Below, in pieces: positions 43,659-54,162 of a DNA stretch of 64,000 bases. The notes below the pieces were generated by a model that had not been told where the DNA came from, did no database searches, and saw nothing but the letters and a program-made list of their open reading frames with translations. The position numbers were made by a program, and so were the translations under genes. Each line of letters opens with the position of its first letter. Position 1 is the stretch's first letter. The DNA is from Cryobacterium soli (lineage in GTDB: Bacteria; Actinomycetota; Actinomycetes; Actinomycetales; Microbacteriaceae): contig NZ_CP030033.1 in the NCBI RefSeq assembly GCF_003611035.1, positions 1,674,001-1,738,000 of the forward strand, given 5' to 3'.

Positions 43659-45023
43659 TCAGGGTGCGGGCGTCTCCACGACGGGGTTGAGCGCGGCGTC
43701 GATGAGTGCGGCGATGTGGTCGTAGTCGGGGTCGGTGGGCTCGACGCCATTGTCCGGCACCAGTTCCACGGCGCCCACCGGCAGTTCCTTGGTCTTGGCG
43801 GCCAGAGTGGTGAAGTAGCCGAGCATGCCCTGGGGCACATCGGTCTTCACGACCTGTTCGCCTGCCTGCGCCACACCCTGGAACTTGGTGAGCACGTTGG
43901 CCGGGTTGAACTGCTGGAGGATGGCTTCCTGCAGCACGCGCTGGCGGGACATCCGGTCGTAGTCGCTCGTGCCGTGCCGGGCGCGGCCGTACCACAGGGC
44001 GGTGAAACCGTCCATGTGCTGCTGTCCGGCTTCGACCCAGCCCTCGACGTCGCTCAGGTCGTCCTCTTGGCCGCCGATCGGCAGCCGCTCCGCCACGTTG
44101 ATGTCGACGCCGCCGAGGGCGTCGATGAGCTGGGCGAAGCCCTGCATGTCGATGAGCACGTAGTACTGGATCGTCAGGCCGGTGACGCCGCTGGCGGCGT
44201 CGCGCATGGCCTCGATGCCCGGTTCGCTGCCCTCCGCCACCGCGTTCGGGTACATCTCGGGGCTCTTGAGCTCCACCTCGGTGTAGATCGAGTTGAGCTG
44301 GCAGACGTCGACGTCGCAGGTGTCGTTGTAGCCGTAGCCGTTCGGGTAAGAGGCGTAGAGCGGCGAGTCCTCGGGAAACGGGATGTTCTCGAGGTCGCGC
44401 GGCAGCCCGATGATGTCGGCCTTGCCGGTCTCGGCGTCGATGCTCACCACCGAGGTGCTGTCGGGGCGCATGCCCTCGCGGTCGGCGCCGGCGTCGCCGC
44501 CGAGCAGCATGATGTTGTACCGACCGTCGACGGGCGGCTCGGACGGGCCGGCGGCGAAGACGGAGGAAAGGAACCCACTCGTTGTGGTGGCGAAGTAGGC
44601 GCCGTAACCCGCGCTGCCGGCCACCGCGACCATGGCGACGGTGGCCAGGCCGGCGATGAACGGCCGTACCTTGGGCCGCGCTTTGATGAGCCGGATCAGG
44701 CGCATGGTGTCGAAGGTCAGGATGACCCACACCACGGCGTAGAACATCAGCGCGGCGGCCAGTACCCACAGCGCGATGGAGTTGGTGGCGATCGTGAGTA
44801 GAATCTCAGGATTCACGGCGTAGACGATGCCGGCCAGCAGCGCCACGACCAGCAGGGTCAGGGTGGCCCGCAGGCCGAAACGGCCGAGCTTCCGGCTGCC
44901 GGCGAGCACTTGCGCCGAGCCGGGGATGACGATGTTGAGCACCACGAGCCACCAGGCTCGGCGGGTCATGACCTGGCGGGAACCGGTGTTCGGGTACCGG
45001 ATCGGGCTGCTGGCCTGGCTCAT
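43659..45023 (-). CDS. LytR-CpsA-Psr (LCP) family glycopolymer ligase
   Basis: 454 residues with about four N-terminal membrane helices ([19 protein letters not shown] and neighbours) and an extracytoplasmic LCP domain. [23 protein letters not shown] split at its middle, [13 protein letters not shown] (conserved Arg), [12 protein letters not shown] and [18 protein letters not shown] are the family's active-site blocks binding the polyprenyl-pyrophosphate. LCP proteins attach teichoic acid, capsule or arabinogalactan-like polymers to peptidoglycan. It follows purE with a 4-base overlap, so purK-purE-lcp form one minus-strand operon. The chain-rich location suggests it anchors one of the polymers made here; which one is unknown. 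Confidence 0.93.
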   Translation of the reverse strand: MSQASSPIRYPNTGSRQVMTRRAWWLVVLNIVIPGSAQVLAGSRKLGRFGLRATLTLLVVALLAGIVYAVNPEILLTIATNSIALWVLAAALMFYAVVWVILTFDTMRLIRLIKARPKVRPFIAGLATVAMVAVAGSAGYGAYFATTTSGFLSSVFAAGPSEPPVDGRYNIMLLGGDAGADREGMRPDSTSVVSIDAETGKADIIGLPRDLENIPFPEDSPLYASYPNGYGYNDTCDVDVCQLNSIYTEVELKSPEMYPNAVAEGSEPGIEAMRDAASGVTGLTIQYYVLIDMQGFAQLIDALGGVDINVAERLPIGGQEDDLSDVEGWVEAGQQHMDGFTALWYGRARHGTSDYDRMSRQRVLQEAILQQFNPANVLTKFQGVAQAGEQVVKTDVPQGMLGYFTTLAAKTKELPVGAVELVPDNGVEPTDPDYDHIAALIDAALNPVVETPAP

Positions 45024-45556
45024 AGTTTCGCTTGCAGGGCCGCGTTCTTCTGCTCCACCTGCTCGGCCAGGGCTGCGGCGTAGCCTTCCAGTTTGAGGCG
45101 CAGGGAGTCATCGGCCGTGGCCAGGATCTTGACGGCGATCAGCGCCGCGTTGCGCGCGCCGCCGATCGAGACCGTCGCCACGGGAACCCCGGCGGGCATC
45201 TGCACGATCGACAGCAGGGAGTCGAGGCCGTCGAGGCGGCCGAGCGGAACGGGAACCCCCACGACGGGCAGGGTGGTCACCGCGGCGAGCATGCCCGGCA
45301 GGTGCGCCGCACCGCCGGCGCCGGCGATGATGACCTTGAGGCCGCGGGCGTGCGCCTCCTGGCCGTACCGGATCATCTTCTCCGGGGTGCGGTGTGCCGA
45401 GACGACCTGCACTTCGTGGGCCACGCCGAAGTCTTTCAGCAGCGCCGCGGCGTCGCTCATGACGTTCCAGTCGGAGTCGGATCCCATCACGACACCGACG
45501 AGGACGTCGGGCGGGGACACGGGCTCGGGGGCGCTCGTCAAGAGGTTGTCTGGCAC
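45020..45556 (-). CDS. purE: N5-carboxyaminoimidazole ribonucleotide mutase
   Basis: 178 residues. Class I PurE, which moves the carboxyl of N5-CAIR to C4 to give CAIR in purine synthesis. [17 protein letters not shown], the SAHRTPEKM active-site histidine segment and [15 protein letters not shown] are the diagnostic blocks. The C-terminal 20 residues form a lysine-rich helix. It lies 17 bases after purK and overlaps the LCP gene by 4 bases. The partner enzyme PurK is encoded next to it, matching the bacterial two-step route. Confidence 0.96.
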   Translation of the reverse strand: MPDNLLTSAPEPVSPPDVLVGVVMGSDSDWNVMSDAAALLKDFGVAHEVQVVSAHRTPEKMIRYGQEAHARGLKVIIAGAGGAAHLPGMLAAVTTLPVVGVPVPLGRLDGLDSLLSIVQMPAGVPVATVSIGGARNAALIAVKILATADDSLRLKLEGYAAALAEQVEQKNAALQAKL

Positions 45557-45573
45557 GGAGATGATCTTAGGCT

Positions 45574-46710
45574 TCAGTCCTGGAAAAACGCCGCAGTGGC
45601 ACGCGCCTGGTAGGTGACCGAGTCCAAATCCGCACCGGATGCCGTGACGTGGCCGATTTTGCGTCCCGGACGCGGGTCCTTGCCGTAGTTGTGCACCTTG
45701 ACCAGCGGCTGCTCGGCGAACGCTGCCGGGTACCGGTCGGCCATGCTGCCCTCGGCGGGGCCGCCGAGGACGTTCACCATCACCGACCAGGGTTCGCGCA
45801 GGCCCGTGCCGCCCAGCGGCAGGTCGAGCACGGCGCGCAGGTGCTGCTCGAACTGGCTGGTGACGGCCCCGTCGATCGACCAGTGCCCGCTGTTGTGCGG
45901 TCGCATGGCCAACTCGTTGACGAGCAGACGGCCATCCGTGGTCTCGAAGAGTTCGACGGCGAGCACCCCGGTGACACCGATGCCCTCTGCGACCCGTTCG
46001 GCGATGTCCGCGGCAACGTCACTGAGCCGGCCGGCGGACTTCGGAGCCGGGGCGATGACCTCGGCGCAGACGCCGTGCAACTGCACGGTCTCCACGACCG
46101 GCCAGATGGCGATCTCGCCGGACGGGCGCCGCGCCACGACCTGCGCGAGTTCCCGGCGGAAGTCCACGAGTTCCTCGACCAGGAGCGCGCCGGCGTTGCC
46201 GTCTTCGTCGAGCGCGAGGAACCAGTCGTCGGCTTCGTGCGCGTGCTGCACAACCCGCACGCCCTTGCCGTCGTAGCCGCCGCGGGCCGTCTTGACGACC
46301 GCCCGACCGCCGTGGTCGGCCAGGAAGGCGGCCAGTTCGTCGGAGTCCTGCACACGGGCCCAGTCGGGAACGGGGAGCCCGAGCTCGGTGAGCCGTTCGC
46401 GCATGAGGAGCTTGTCCTGGGCGTAGAGCAACGCGTCCGGACCCGGATGCACGCGCACACCGCGTGCGACGAGCTCGCGCAGGATGACCTGCGGGACGTG
46501 TTCGTGGTCGAAGGTCACCACGTCGACGGTGTCGGCGAAGGCCAGCACGGTGTCCAGGTCCCGATAGTCGCCCACCGAGACTGCGGCGAGCGCGGCGGAC
46601 ATCCCGTCGGCCTCGGCGAGCACCCGCAGGTCCACGCCCAGGTTCACCGCGGCGGGGATCATCATGCGGGCCAACTGGCCTCCGCCGATCACACCAACGA
46701 TCGTGCTCAT
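45574..46710 (-). CDS. purK: N5-carboxyaminoimidazole ribonucleotide synthase
   Basis: 378 residues from ATG 46710, where the family N-terminus ([15 protein letters not shown]) begins and GGTGA lies 6 bases upstream; the frame is open to 46794 but that part has no similarity. It is an ATP-grasp enzyme that carboxylates AIR with bicarbonate. [17 protein letters not shown] is the ATP-grasp loop; LLVEELVDF and [17 protein letters not shown] (metal-binding Glu/Asn) are typical. First gene of the purK-purE-lcp run; 139 bases separate it from the divergent gtrA-like gene. Confidence 0.96.
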   Translation of the reverse strand: MSTIVGVIGGGQLARMMIPAAVNLGVDLRVLAEADGMSAALAAVSVGDYRDLDTVLAFADTVDVVTFDHEHVPQVILRELVARGVRVHPGPDALLYAQDKLLMRERLTELGLPVPDWARVQDSDELAAFLADHGGRAVVKTARGGYDGKGVRVVQHAHEADDWFLALDEDGNAGALLVEELVDFRRELAQVVARRPSGEIAIWPVVETVQLHGVCAEVIAPAPKSAGRLSDVAADIAERVAEGIGVTGVLAVELFETTDGRLLVNELAMRPHNSGHWSIDGAVTSQFEQHLRAVLDLPLGGTGLREPWSVMVNVLGGPAEGSMADRYPAAFAEQPLVKVHNYGKDPRPGRKIGHVTASGADLDSVTYQARATAAFFQD

Positions 46711-46849
46711 CTGTTCACCAATTTCTGTGCGAGCGTTCATCCCACCGGCTACGAATTCCCAGGATGGGAAAAAAGTCGCGTCGTAGACTTCCAAAGAAGC
46801 GCGTTATCCCGCTCCACCTTCTATTTTGACCTATCTTTCGGACGGAAGC

Positions 46850-47398
46850 ATGCCGAGAATAACGCCCAGCAGGCACCGCGTCTTCGCGTTCGCCGTACAG
46901 CTCGCCAAGTTCGGCATGGTCGGGCTCGTGGGCTTCGCCGTCGACGTGACCGTGTTCAACCTGCTGCGCTCGAGCGTCTTCTCGCCCGAGAACCTGGACT
47001 CAGGGCCGATCTGGGCCAAGGTGGTGTCGACCGTGCTCGCCATCCTGGCCAACTGGGTGGGCAACCGATACTGGACCTTCTCGAAGAACCGGCAATCCCA
47101 GACCTTGCGCGAGGGGTTGGAGTTCTTCTTCGTCAGTTTCATCGGCATGGGCATCGGCCTGGCGTGCCTGTGGGTGAGCCACTACGTGCTCGGCTACACC
47201 AGCGTCGTGGCCGACAACATCTCGTCCAATGTGGTCGGGCTCCTGCTCGGTGCCGCGTTCCGCTTCGTGCTCTACCGCTACTGGGTGTTCTCCCCCGACC
47301 GGCGCACCAGGGTCACCGTGCCGGCCACCGCACCGGCCACCGGTGCCGTCACCGCCAGCACCGGGGCGTTACGGCTGGCGACCCGTCCAGAAAGCTGA
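46850..47398 (+). CDS. GtrA family membrane protein
   Basis: 182 residues with four membrane helices in the first 150 residues. KFGMVGLVGFAVDVTVFNLL and, in the middle, ANWVGNRYWTFSKNRQSQTL (the strongly conserved N-R-x-W-T-F of the family) identify GtrA-type proteins, thought to move polyprenyl-phosphate sugars or take part in surface glycosylation. The C-terminal end is Thr/Ala/Pro rich and probably disordered. ATG 46850 is preferred; TTG 46826 would add eight residues. The last 30 bases overlap the end of a convergent PH-domain gene. It could serve the DPM1-like enzyme at 1.8 kb, which is only speculation. Confidence 0.87.
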   Translation: MPRITPSRHRVFAFAVQLAKFGMVGLVGFAVDVTVFNLLRSSVFSPENLDSGPIWAKVVSTVLAILANWVGNRYWTFSKNRQSQTLREGLEFFFVSFIGMGIGLACLWVSHYVLGYTSVVADNISSNVVGLLLGAAFRFVLYRYWVFSPDRRTRVTVPATAPATGAVTASTGALRLATRPES

Positions 47399-47938
47399 TT
47401 CCTCGCCGAACGCCGACTGCTCCTGACGCCGGGTGCTCATCACGGTCTGCGAGCGTTCCATCAGGTCCTGCAGAACACGCTGCAGCAGGCCCGCGTCGGG
47501 CACGTCGCGCAGCAGCAGCGGATGCTCCAGGCCGGAGTTGATCCGCACGGTGCCCGAGCGGAACAGCGACTGCAGCCAGGTTCTCTGCACGCTCACGTCA
47601 TAGCCGCGGCTGTGCAGCAGCTCCTGGCGCACGTGCACGAAGATGCCGTGCACCACGATGAGGCGGCGCGTGGTGACGGTGTACCGCCGGGTGAGCCAGG
47701 CCACCAGTGGCAGCAGCCAGAACAGCACGACCACCAGGCCAGCCCCGGCCAGAACCAGCACGTTCTGCCACGGCTCCGCAAAACTGCCGTAGTAGTAACC
47801 GGTGACGCCGCACGTCGCAATCAGCACCAGTGTGGGCCAGAACAGCACGCGGGCGTGCGAGCGCAAGCGAGCGACGACCACCTCGGGCGGGGCGGCCGCC
47901 GGCGCGGCACCGGGGGACGTGCTGGCTGGGTTGGTCAT
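47369..47938 (-). CDS. PH (DUF304-type) domain membrane protein
   Basis: 189 residues. Two adjacent helices (VLFWPTLVLIATCGVTGYYY; NVLVLAGAGLVVVLFWLLP) are followed by a bacterial pleckstrin-homology-like domain: RRYTVTTRRLIVVHGIFVH, RGYDVSVQRTWLQSLF and GTVRINSGLEHPLLLRDVP. Function of these proteins is not known in actinobacteria. It lies 6 bases downstream of birA, so the pair are probably cotranscribed, and its end overlaps the convergent gtrA-like gene by 30 bases. Confidence 0.88.
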   Translation of the reverse strand: MTNPASTSPGAAPAAAPPEVVVARLRSHARVLFWPTLVLIATCGVTGYYYGSFAEPWQNVLVLAGAGLVVVLFWLLPLVAWLTRRYTVTTRRLIVVHGIFVHVRQELLHSRGYDVSVQRTWLQSLFRSGTVRINSGLEHPLLLRDVPDAGLLQRVLQDLMERSQTVMSTRRQEQSAFGEESAFWTGRQP

Positions 47939-47944
47939 AACCCA

Positions 47945-48781
47945 TTAATACCTCAGATGGGTCACGTCTCCCGCGGCGACGGCCTGCGGCTCGCCGTTGG
48001 TCTGGTCTTCCACAATGAGCCGGCCGTCGGCGTCCAGGCCCACGGCGGTGCCGACCAGGTCGTTCCCACCGGGCAGCTCCACCCGCACGGCACTGCCCAG
48101 CGTGCCGCAGAGCTCGCTCACCTCGGCGCGCAGGCCGCTGGCGTCGGGGTCGGCGCCATGCTCGAGGAACCGGGCCACGAGGCTGCTGAGCTCGGTGAGA
48201 TACGCCGCGAGCACCGCATCCGGGTCGGGCACACTGCCGGTCACCAGCATCAGCGACGTGGACGTGAGCGTGGGCAGGTCGTGTTCGTCCAGGGCCAGGT
48301 TCAGCCCGGTGCCGATGCACAGTCCGCTTGCGTCGGGCAGTAGTTCGGACAGCACCCCGGAGACCTTGTAGCCGTCGATGAGCACGTCGTTGGGCCACTT
48401 GAGCGTCACCTCGTGCCGGGCGGTCTCCTCGTCCTGGGCGTGGCCCGCCGCGGCGGCCTCGACGACCGCGCGCACGGCCCGGGTCATCGCCGCCCCCGCC
48501 AGGAGCGGGAACCAGCCGAACCGGTTGACGGGCAACGGGCCGGAGGCCAGGCGGGGGCGCAGGAGCACCGAAATGGCCAGGGACTTGCCGCTGGGCGCCA
48601 TCCAGACCCGGCCGAGCCGGCCGCGACCGCCGGTCTGGTTGTCGGTGACGATGACGGACAGGTCGGGCCAGGCCGCGGCATCCGGCCCGGTCGCCCGGGT
48701 CACCAACACGTCGTTGGTCGAGCCCGCCTCCGGGAGGTACTCGAACCGGGCCCCGATGGAGCTGCTGACCGGAAATTCCAT
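47945..48781 (-). CDS. birA: Biotin-[acetyl-CoA-carboxylase] ligase
   Basis: 278 residues from ATG 48781 (AGAGG 10 bases upstream); GTG 48802 adds seven. It attaches biotin to carboxyl-carrier lysines through biotinyl-AMP. STNDVLVTRA, the GGRGRLGRVWMAPSGKSLAI ligase loop and KWPNDVLIDGYKVSGVLSEL are the catalytic core blocks. There is no N-terminal DNA-binding domain, so it is a monofunctional ligase and not a biotin repressor. It stands head-to-head with the carboxylase beta gene, and the alpha subunit with its biotinyl lysine is encoded 7.5 kb away, which gives the clear partner. Confidence 0.95.
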   Translation of the reverse strand: MEFPVSSSIGARFEYLPEAGSTNDVLVTRATGPDAAAWPDLSVIVTDNQTGGRGRLGRVWMAPSGKSLAISVLLRPRLASGPLPVNRFGWFPLLAGAAMTRAVRAVVEAAAAGHAQDEETARHEVTLKWPNDVLIDGYKVSGVLSELLPDASGLCIGTGLNLALDEHDLPTLTSTSLMLVTGSVPDPDAVLAAYLTELSSLVARFLEHGADPDASGLRAEVSELCGTLGSAVRVELPGGNDLVGTAVGLDADGRLIVEDQTNGEPQAVAAGDVTHLRY

Positions 48782-48810
48782 AACCCACGCCTCTTCCCGC
48801 ACCCGTGTGG

Positions 48811-48895
48811 GTGCGTAACTCCTGCAATTCTGCCCAGTTTGGCCGGGCAGCGCAGGATTCGGCCCGGCTGACGGGGATTTGCAGGAGTTGTGCGC
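48811..48895. repeat. Imperfect inverted repeat, copy A, between birA and the carboxylase beta gene
   Basis: The left arm (48811-48835) contains AACTCCTGCAATT and the right arm (48873-48895) GATTTGCAGGAGTT, about 40 bases apart, with a smaller hairpin (GGCCGGGCA region) between. The same arms occur at 58091-58182. It lies wholly in the birA/carboxylase intergenic region. Confidence 0.6.
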
Positions 48896-48947
48896 GGGGC
48901 CAGTGCGCGGAGGCGGGGACTCTGGGGGTCTGGCGGGGTGGGGCCGG

Positions 48948-48953
48948 TAGAGT
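48948..48953 (+). promoter_or_regulatory. Probable -10 box for a leaderless carboxylase beta transcript
   Basis: TAGAGT is followed by 7 bases and the GTG start at 48961. No -35 consensus is visible. The same hexamer precedes the purine nucleoside phosphorylase start. Confidence 0.5.
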
Positions 48954-48960
48954 GAACGGC

Positions 48961-50559
<1,599 letters not shown>

Positions 50560-50571
50560 GCGGCGCCTCCC

Positions 50572-50811
50572 ATGACCGACACAGAGCACCCGGCCGGCTT
50601 CGACCCGGCCGACCTGACCTTCATCACCACCGGCGTCACCGACCAGGAGGCCGCCGCGGTGACGGCTGTGCTGCGGGCGATGCTGCGCGCCGAGTCCGAC
50701 AACCTGCGCGCCGCGCCGAACGAGATCCGCAGCCCCTGGCAGCACAGCCAGCGCGCCATCCGCGAGCCGTTGGCTCGCGGCGACGAACGCTGGCGGGGCT
50801 TCACGGCGTAG
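50572..50811 (+). CDS. Acyl-CoA carboxylase epsilon subunit
   Basis: 79 residues, 12 bases after the beta gene. Actinobacterial AccE proteins are small, with a variable N-terminus and a conserved end; here TDQEAAAVTAVLRAML is the helical part and IRSPWQHSQRAIREPL ... RWRGF the C-terminal signature. They stabilise and activate the alpha6-beta6 carboxylase complex. The position is canonical. It is followed by the structured region at 50.9-51.05 kb. Confidence 0.9.
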   Translation: MTDTEHPAGFDPADLTFITTGVTDQEAAAVTAVLRAMLRAESDNLRAAPNEIRSPWQHSQRAIREPLARGDERWRGFTA

Positions 50812-50902
50812 GCCGCGGCACCCCTGGCGGAGACCCGGCGGACTGTCCCCCTAAATGACGACTTTTCCTCGGTGCCGCCAGGCAGCAGTATTACTAGTGC
50901 TG

Positions 50903-51044
50903 GGTGTTGCTTTCGGGTGACACCACCAAATATTCGCCGACTAGGGTAAGCAGGCGAATGTTTGGGGGGCGCGTCTAGGCGACATTCGGGTTGTCGCCTC
51001 GACACGGAAATGTCGGAAGGGGATCTGCTTCGGTAGGTCCCCTT
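50903..51044 (+). other. Four consecutive stem-loops, candidate small RNA or terminator cluster
   Basis: Within the 265-base gap after the epsilon gene four stems follow each other: GGTGTTGC/GTGACACC (50903-50924, loop TTTCGG); AAATATTCGCC/GGCGAATGTTT (50928-50963, 11 pairs with one wobble); AGGCGACA/TGTCGCCT (50977-50999); and the 12-pair stem at 51017-51044. The pattern is unlike a random intergenic spacer. No known RNA family was recognised, and no promoter is clear. Confidence 0.45.
51017..51044. terminator. Strong bidirectional terminator hairpin with TTCG loop
   Basis: AAGGGGATCTGC-TTCG-GTAGGTCCCCTT forms a 12-pair stem (two G-T wobbles) closed by a TTCG tetraloop, between the convergent epsilon subunit and kinase-like genes. 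It is followed by TTC on the plus strand. Confidence 0.65.
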
Positions 51045-51056
51045 TCGCATGTCTGC

Positions 51057-51092
51057 GATCAGTGCCGTCGGGTCGATCAGTGCCGTCGGGTC
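51057..51092. repeat. Two tandem copies of an 18-bp sequence
   Basis: GATCAGTGCCGTCGGGTC is repeated without gap. The stop codon of the minus-strand gene lies in the second copy, so a duplication at the gene's end may have shifted its terminus. Confidence 0.7.
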
Positions 51093-52132
51093 GTCGCCCC
51101 CGCTGCCGGGCGGGCGTGTTGCGCGCGCGGGATCTCCAGCCAGAGGTCCACCTCTTCGTCGGAATCCTGGCCAAGCGCGCTGAGCCGGGGGTCCGGGCTG
51201 TTCAGGCCCACCACGGTCACCGCCGTGCCCGACCCGTCGGCCGCCGTGCGGGCGATGATAGTGGACGCCGAGGTGCCGGCCATGGCATCGGCCAGGGTGT
51301 TCAGCACGACCTCCAGGTCGGTGCCGGCGAGGTCGTCGATGCCGCCCTCATCGAGCAGCGTCACGGTGGCGCCGCGGCGCCTGGCCGACATCACCTCACG
51401 GCGTACGGCCTCATTGAGCAGCCTGCGCCCGCGGATCTCGTCGCGGATGGCGGCCTCCAGGTAGCGGCATTCCTGCCGTTCTGCTTCGGAGAGCGCGCCG
51501 TCGCCCGTGATGATGCGACGCAGCATCGGCGCGGCCAGACGGATGGTCTGAGCCAGGCGCACCTGCCGCTCGTAGAGGTGCGCTTCCTGGGCCGCCTGCC
51601 ATTCGGTGGCCTCCCGTTCGGCGAGGCCGTACTGGCGGGCGTCCCGGCCGGCCTTGGCCAGCGCGCGCGCCAGCATCACGGCAACCACCACCCAGACCAC
51701 GCTGCCGATGACACCCATCGAGGCCAGAGCCCCTGCGCCGGCCCAGACGACCGTGTGGGCGACGAGGAAGGCCACCCCCACCCAGGCCAGGGTCGCGCGC
51801 CTCCGCGTCGCCGTGATGGTCATCAGGGTGCCCACGGCGGCCACGTACCAGGTGGCGTAGCCGTTGTCGGGCACCGAGCCGTCGAGTTGGCTACCGACGA
51901 GGAGCGGAACGGCGATGCACACGGCGACGTTGAAGAACGCCAGCCACAGCGACATCCGTGCCGGGCTGGTGGGCCACAGGCTCATTGTCGTGGCCGCCGC
52001 GTAGAGCAGGATCGCGATCAGCGGCGGAACCGGCGACGCCGGCACGCCCAGCGAATAGAGCGCCAGAATCACGTGATAGGCCGAGAACAGTGCGGCGAGC
52101 GAGAGGATCAGCCCGCGGGGAACCGTGATCAC
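51077..52132 (-). CDS. Histidine-kinase-like membrane protein lacking kinase motifs, partner of the two-component system
   Basis: 351 residues. The first 165 form five or six membrane helices; a charged coiled-coil-like stretch (REATEWQAAQEAHLYERQVR) and a soluble C-terminal part follow. The overall plan copies that of the sensor kinase encoded immediately upstream, but no phosphorylatable His in an H-box and no N- or G-box are seen (LRRIITGDGALSEAERQEC stands where the H-box would be). The GTG start at 52132 overlaps the kinase stop as GTGA. It may be a degenerate kinase acting as co-sensor or regulator; function is unknown. The 3' end lies in an 18-bp duplication. Confidence 0.8.
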   Translation of the reverse strand: MITVPRGLILSLAALFSAYHVILALYSLGVPASPVPPLIAILLYAAATTMSLWPTSPARMSLWLAFFNVAVCIAVPLLVGSQLDGSVPDNGYATWYVAAVGTLMTITATRRRATLAWVGVAFLVAHTVVWAGAGALASMGVIGSVVWVVVAVMLARALAKAGRDARQYGLAEREATEWQAAQEAHLYERQVRLAQTIRLAAPMLRRIITGDGALSEAERQECRYLEAAIRDEIRGRRLLNEAVRREVMSARRRGATVTLLDEGGIDDLAGTDLEVVLNTLADAMAGTSASTIIARTAADGSGTAVTVVGLNSPDPRLSALGQDSDEEVDLWLEIPRAQHARPAAGATTRRH

Positions 52133-53436
52133 GCGTCGTCACCGCCATCGCTCAGGGGCCACTCGATCAGGATCGACGTGCCCCGGCCCGGAGCGCTGCG
52201 CACCTGAACCGCGCCACCGGCCGTGGCCACGCGTTCCCGGATCGAGATGCGCAGACCGAGCCGTTCGCTGGGCACCAACTCGGGGTCGAACCCCACACCG
52301 GAGTCGGCGATCTCGATGGTGCAGCCGCCGAGCAGATTGGCGTTCATGCGCACCGACCGGGGTACCGTCGCGCCGGGGGCACCGGCGTGCTGGATGCTGT
52401 TGCTGATGGCCTGCGCACTGGCCGCGTAGAGCGCGTCGCTGGCGTAGGTCGGCAGGCTGAGGTTCTCGGCATCGCAGTCGATGAACTCGATCGGTTCGTC
52501 GAACCGGGCGGCGAGGGCCCGGATCTTGTTCTTGAGTTCGCTGAAGGGCACCAGACTGTCGTCGCCGGCGGGGATCGAACCGGCCTCGTTGAGCCGGGTG
52601 ATGGCCTCCTTCGCCATCGTCGAGGCAAGTTCGGCGCCCTTGGGCGTGCCGGCTGCCGCCGCCGACAGCAGCGCGGCCAGGACGCTGTCGTGCACGATCG
52701 AGTCCACCTGCACCCGCTCCACCTCGGTGGCATGCTGGCGCACGGCGGCGGCGTACGTCTGCAGGGCGTTCGTCTGCGCCGTGTCGACGGCAGCTGTGGC
52801 CTGGCGGAGCATGGTGATGATGATGAGCACGACCTGGCCGAGCAGGATCGCGTAGACCGCATCCAGGGCGCCGAGCATGGGCTCCGCGCCGCCGCCGGCC
52901 GGCAGCACCCGCACCAGGCCGTAGGCGATGGGGGCGAGGAGGGTGTACGTCATCGCCCACCACAGCGGGAATGACACCGCGGCGCAGGAGGTGGCGACGG
53001 TGCACAGGTACCAGAGCCAGGACTTGCCGTCGAGCACGCCGTCCGGGGTGTTCAGCATGGCCGGCCAGGCGACCAACGCCACCAGGTAGAGGATCGCGAA
53101 GAGTCCGCTGGTAACCCGGATGAACCTCTTCACCAGGGTGGCGATGATCGCCAGACCCAGGCCGCCGAATATCGCGACGGTGAGGGCGATGCCCAGACCC
53201 GGCTTCAGACTGCCCAACTGGTGCAGCATGGCCGGATACGTCTGCAGGGCGAAGATCAGGCCGACACCGCCGACGGCGCGGGACACCACCCGCTCGATCT
53301 GGGCGCGGGAGATGGGCTTCCGTGGTTGCTTGGATTCGTTGAGGAGGTCGGCGCCGAGCTGCTCGGGGGCTACTCGGCCGGGCGCGAGTCGGAAGGACCG
53401 GACCGGCGCGGCCTCCGCCGGCCTAGGAGCGCCCAT
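52129..53436 (-). CDS. Sensor histidine kinase, NarL-family type
   Basis: 435 residues from ATG 53436; TTG 53454 is an alternative. Six membrane helices in residues about 50-215 are followed by a dimerisation helix with VQVDSIVHDSVLAALLSAA (candidate phosphoacceptor H249) and a HATPase domain: QAISNSIQHAGAPG (N-box) and IADSGVGFDP with LGLRISIRERVATAGG (G-boxes). No extracellular sensor domain of any size is present, so the signal is probably in the membrane. Its start overlaps the response-regulator gene and its stop overlaps the downstream kinase-like gene, so the three are made together. The stimulus is unknown. Confidence 0.88.
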   Translation of the reverse strand: MGAPRPAEAAPVRSFRLAPGRVAPEQLGADLLNESKQPRKPISRAQIERVVSRAVGGVGLIFALQTYPAMLHQLGSLKPGLGIALTVAIFGGLGLAIIATLVKRFIRVTSGLFAILYLVALVAWPAMLNTPDGVLDGKSWLWYLCTVATSCAAVSFPLWWAMTYTLLAPIAYGLVRVLPAGGGAEPMLGALDAVYAILLGQVVLIIITMLRQATAAVDTAQTNALQTYAAAVRQHATEVERVQVDSIVHDSVLAALLSAAAAGTPKGAELASTMAKEAITRLNEAGSIPAGDDSLVPFSELKNKIRALAARFDEPIEFIDCDAENLSLPTYASDALYAASAQAISNSIQHAGAPGATVPRSVRMNANLLGGCTIEIADSGVGFDPELVPSERLGLRISIRERVATAGGAVQVRSAPGRGTSILIEWPLSDGGDDA

Positions 53437-54121
53437 CCCCGCCGTCCGGGTCAAGCCCGGGCAGGATGCCGTCTTCCACGGCCCGCCGCAACAGGTCCAC
53501 CTTCGTCGGCGCCGGGCGGCCCACCTCGACGTACTTGACCCGGATGCGGTCGAGGTATTCCCGAGCCGTCGAGTGCGCGATGCCGAGCTGCATGGCGACC
53601 ATCTTCAACGGCAGGCCGGAGGCGTACAGGTGCAGCACATCCCGCTCTCTGCGGCCCAGCTGCGCCTTGGCGAAGTCCCGGTCGGCGTCGATCGCGGTGG
53701 CCCATTCGAGGTTGTTGAGCACGTCGCCGCGGGCGACGGAGGCGACGGCGGCCATCACGGTGGTCGTCGGCGAGGACTTGGGGATGACGCCGGCCGCACC
53801 GGCCGCCAGGGCCTCCCGTACCAGGGCGACCCGGTCGGCGATGCTGTGCACGAGCACCGACGCTCCGGTGCTGCGGGCCAGGTGCACATTGTCGGTGACC
53901 AGGGACCCGTCGCCCAGGGACAGATCGAGCACGATCACGTCGACCGTTCGGTTGGACAGGCCGTCGACGAGTTCCCGCACCGTGGCGGCCGCGAAGACCA
54001 CCTCGAAGCCGGCGTTCTCGCAGGCGGCCTTGATCCCCAGGCGTACCGATTCGTGGTCGTCGGCGATTCCCACCCGCACGGGGTCGCCGACCCGGTCTGG
54101 CGCTGCGTCAAGCTCGGTCAC
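53423..54121 (-). CDS. LuxR/NarL-family response regulator
   Basis: 232 residues from GTG 54121, with AAGGATGAG 7 bases upstream. The receiver domain has the acidic pair D21/D22 (GIADDHES), phosphoacceptor D66 in VIVLDLSLGDG, and the conserved Lys in VIPKSSPTTT. A C-terminal LuxR-type helix-turn-helix follows: LGRRERDVLHLYASGLPLKM and LGIAHSTAREYLDRIRVKY. Its gene lies 41 bases downstream of the RNA methyltransferase gene and overlaps the sensor kinase gene. The target genes are not identifiable. Confidence 0.92.
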   Translation of the reverse strand: MTELDAAPDRVGDPVRVGIADDHESVRLGIKAACENAGFEVVFAAATVRELVDGLSNRTVDVIVLDLSLGDGSLVTDNVHLARSTGASVLVHSIADRVALVREALAAGAAGVIPKSSPTTTVMAAVASVARGDVLNNLEWATAIDADRDFAKAQLGRRERDVLHLYASGLPLKMVAMQLGIAHSTAREYLDRIRVKYVEVGRPAPTKVDLLRRAVEDGILPGLDPDGGDGRS

Positions 54122-54162
54122 GGTGTGCTCATCCTTCGTTGCGGTTACTTCGCTAAGACTAG

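Noticed and set aside
51017..51044. Reading the hairpins after the epsilon gene as a known riboswitch.
   Set aside because: No conserved core of any riboswitch class was recognised, and no gene follows on the same strand.
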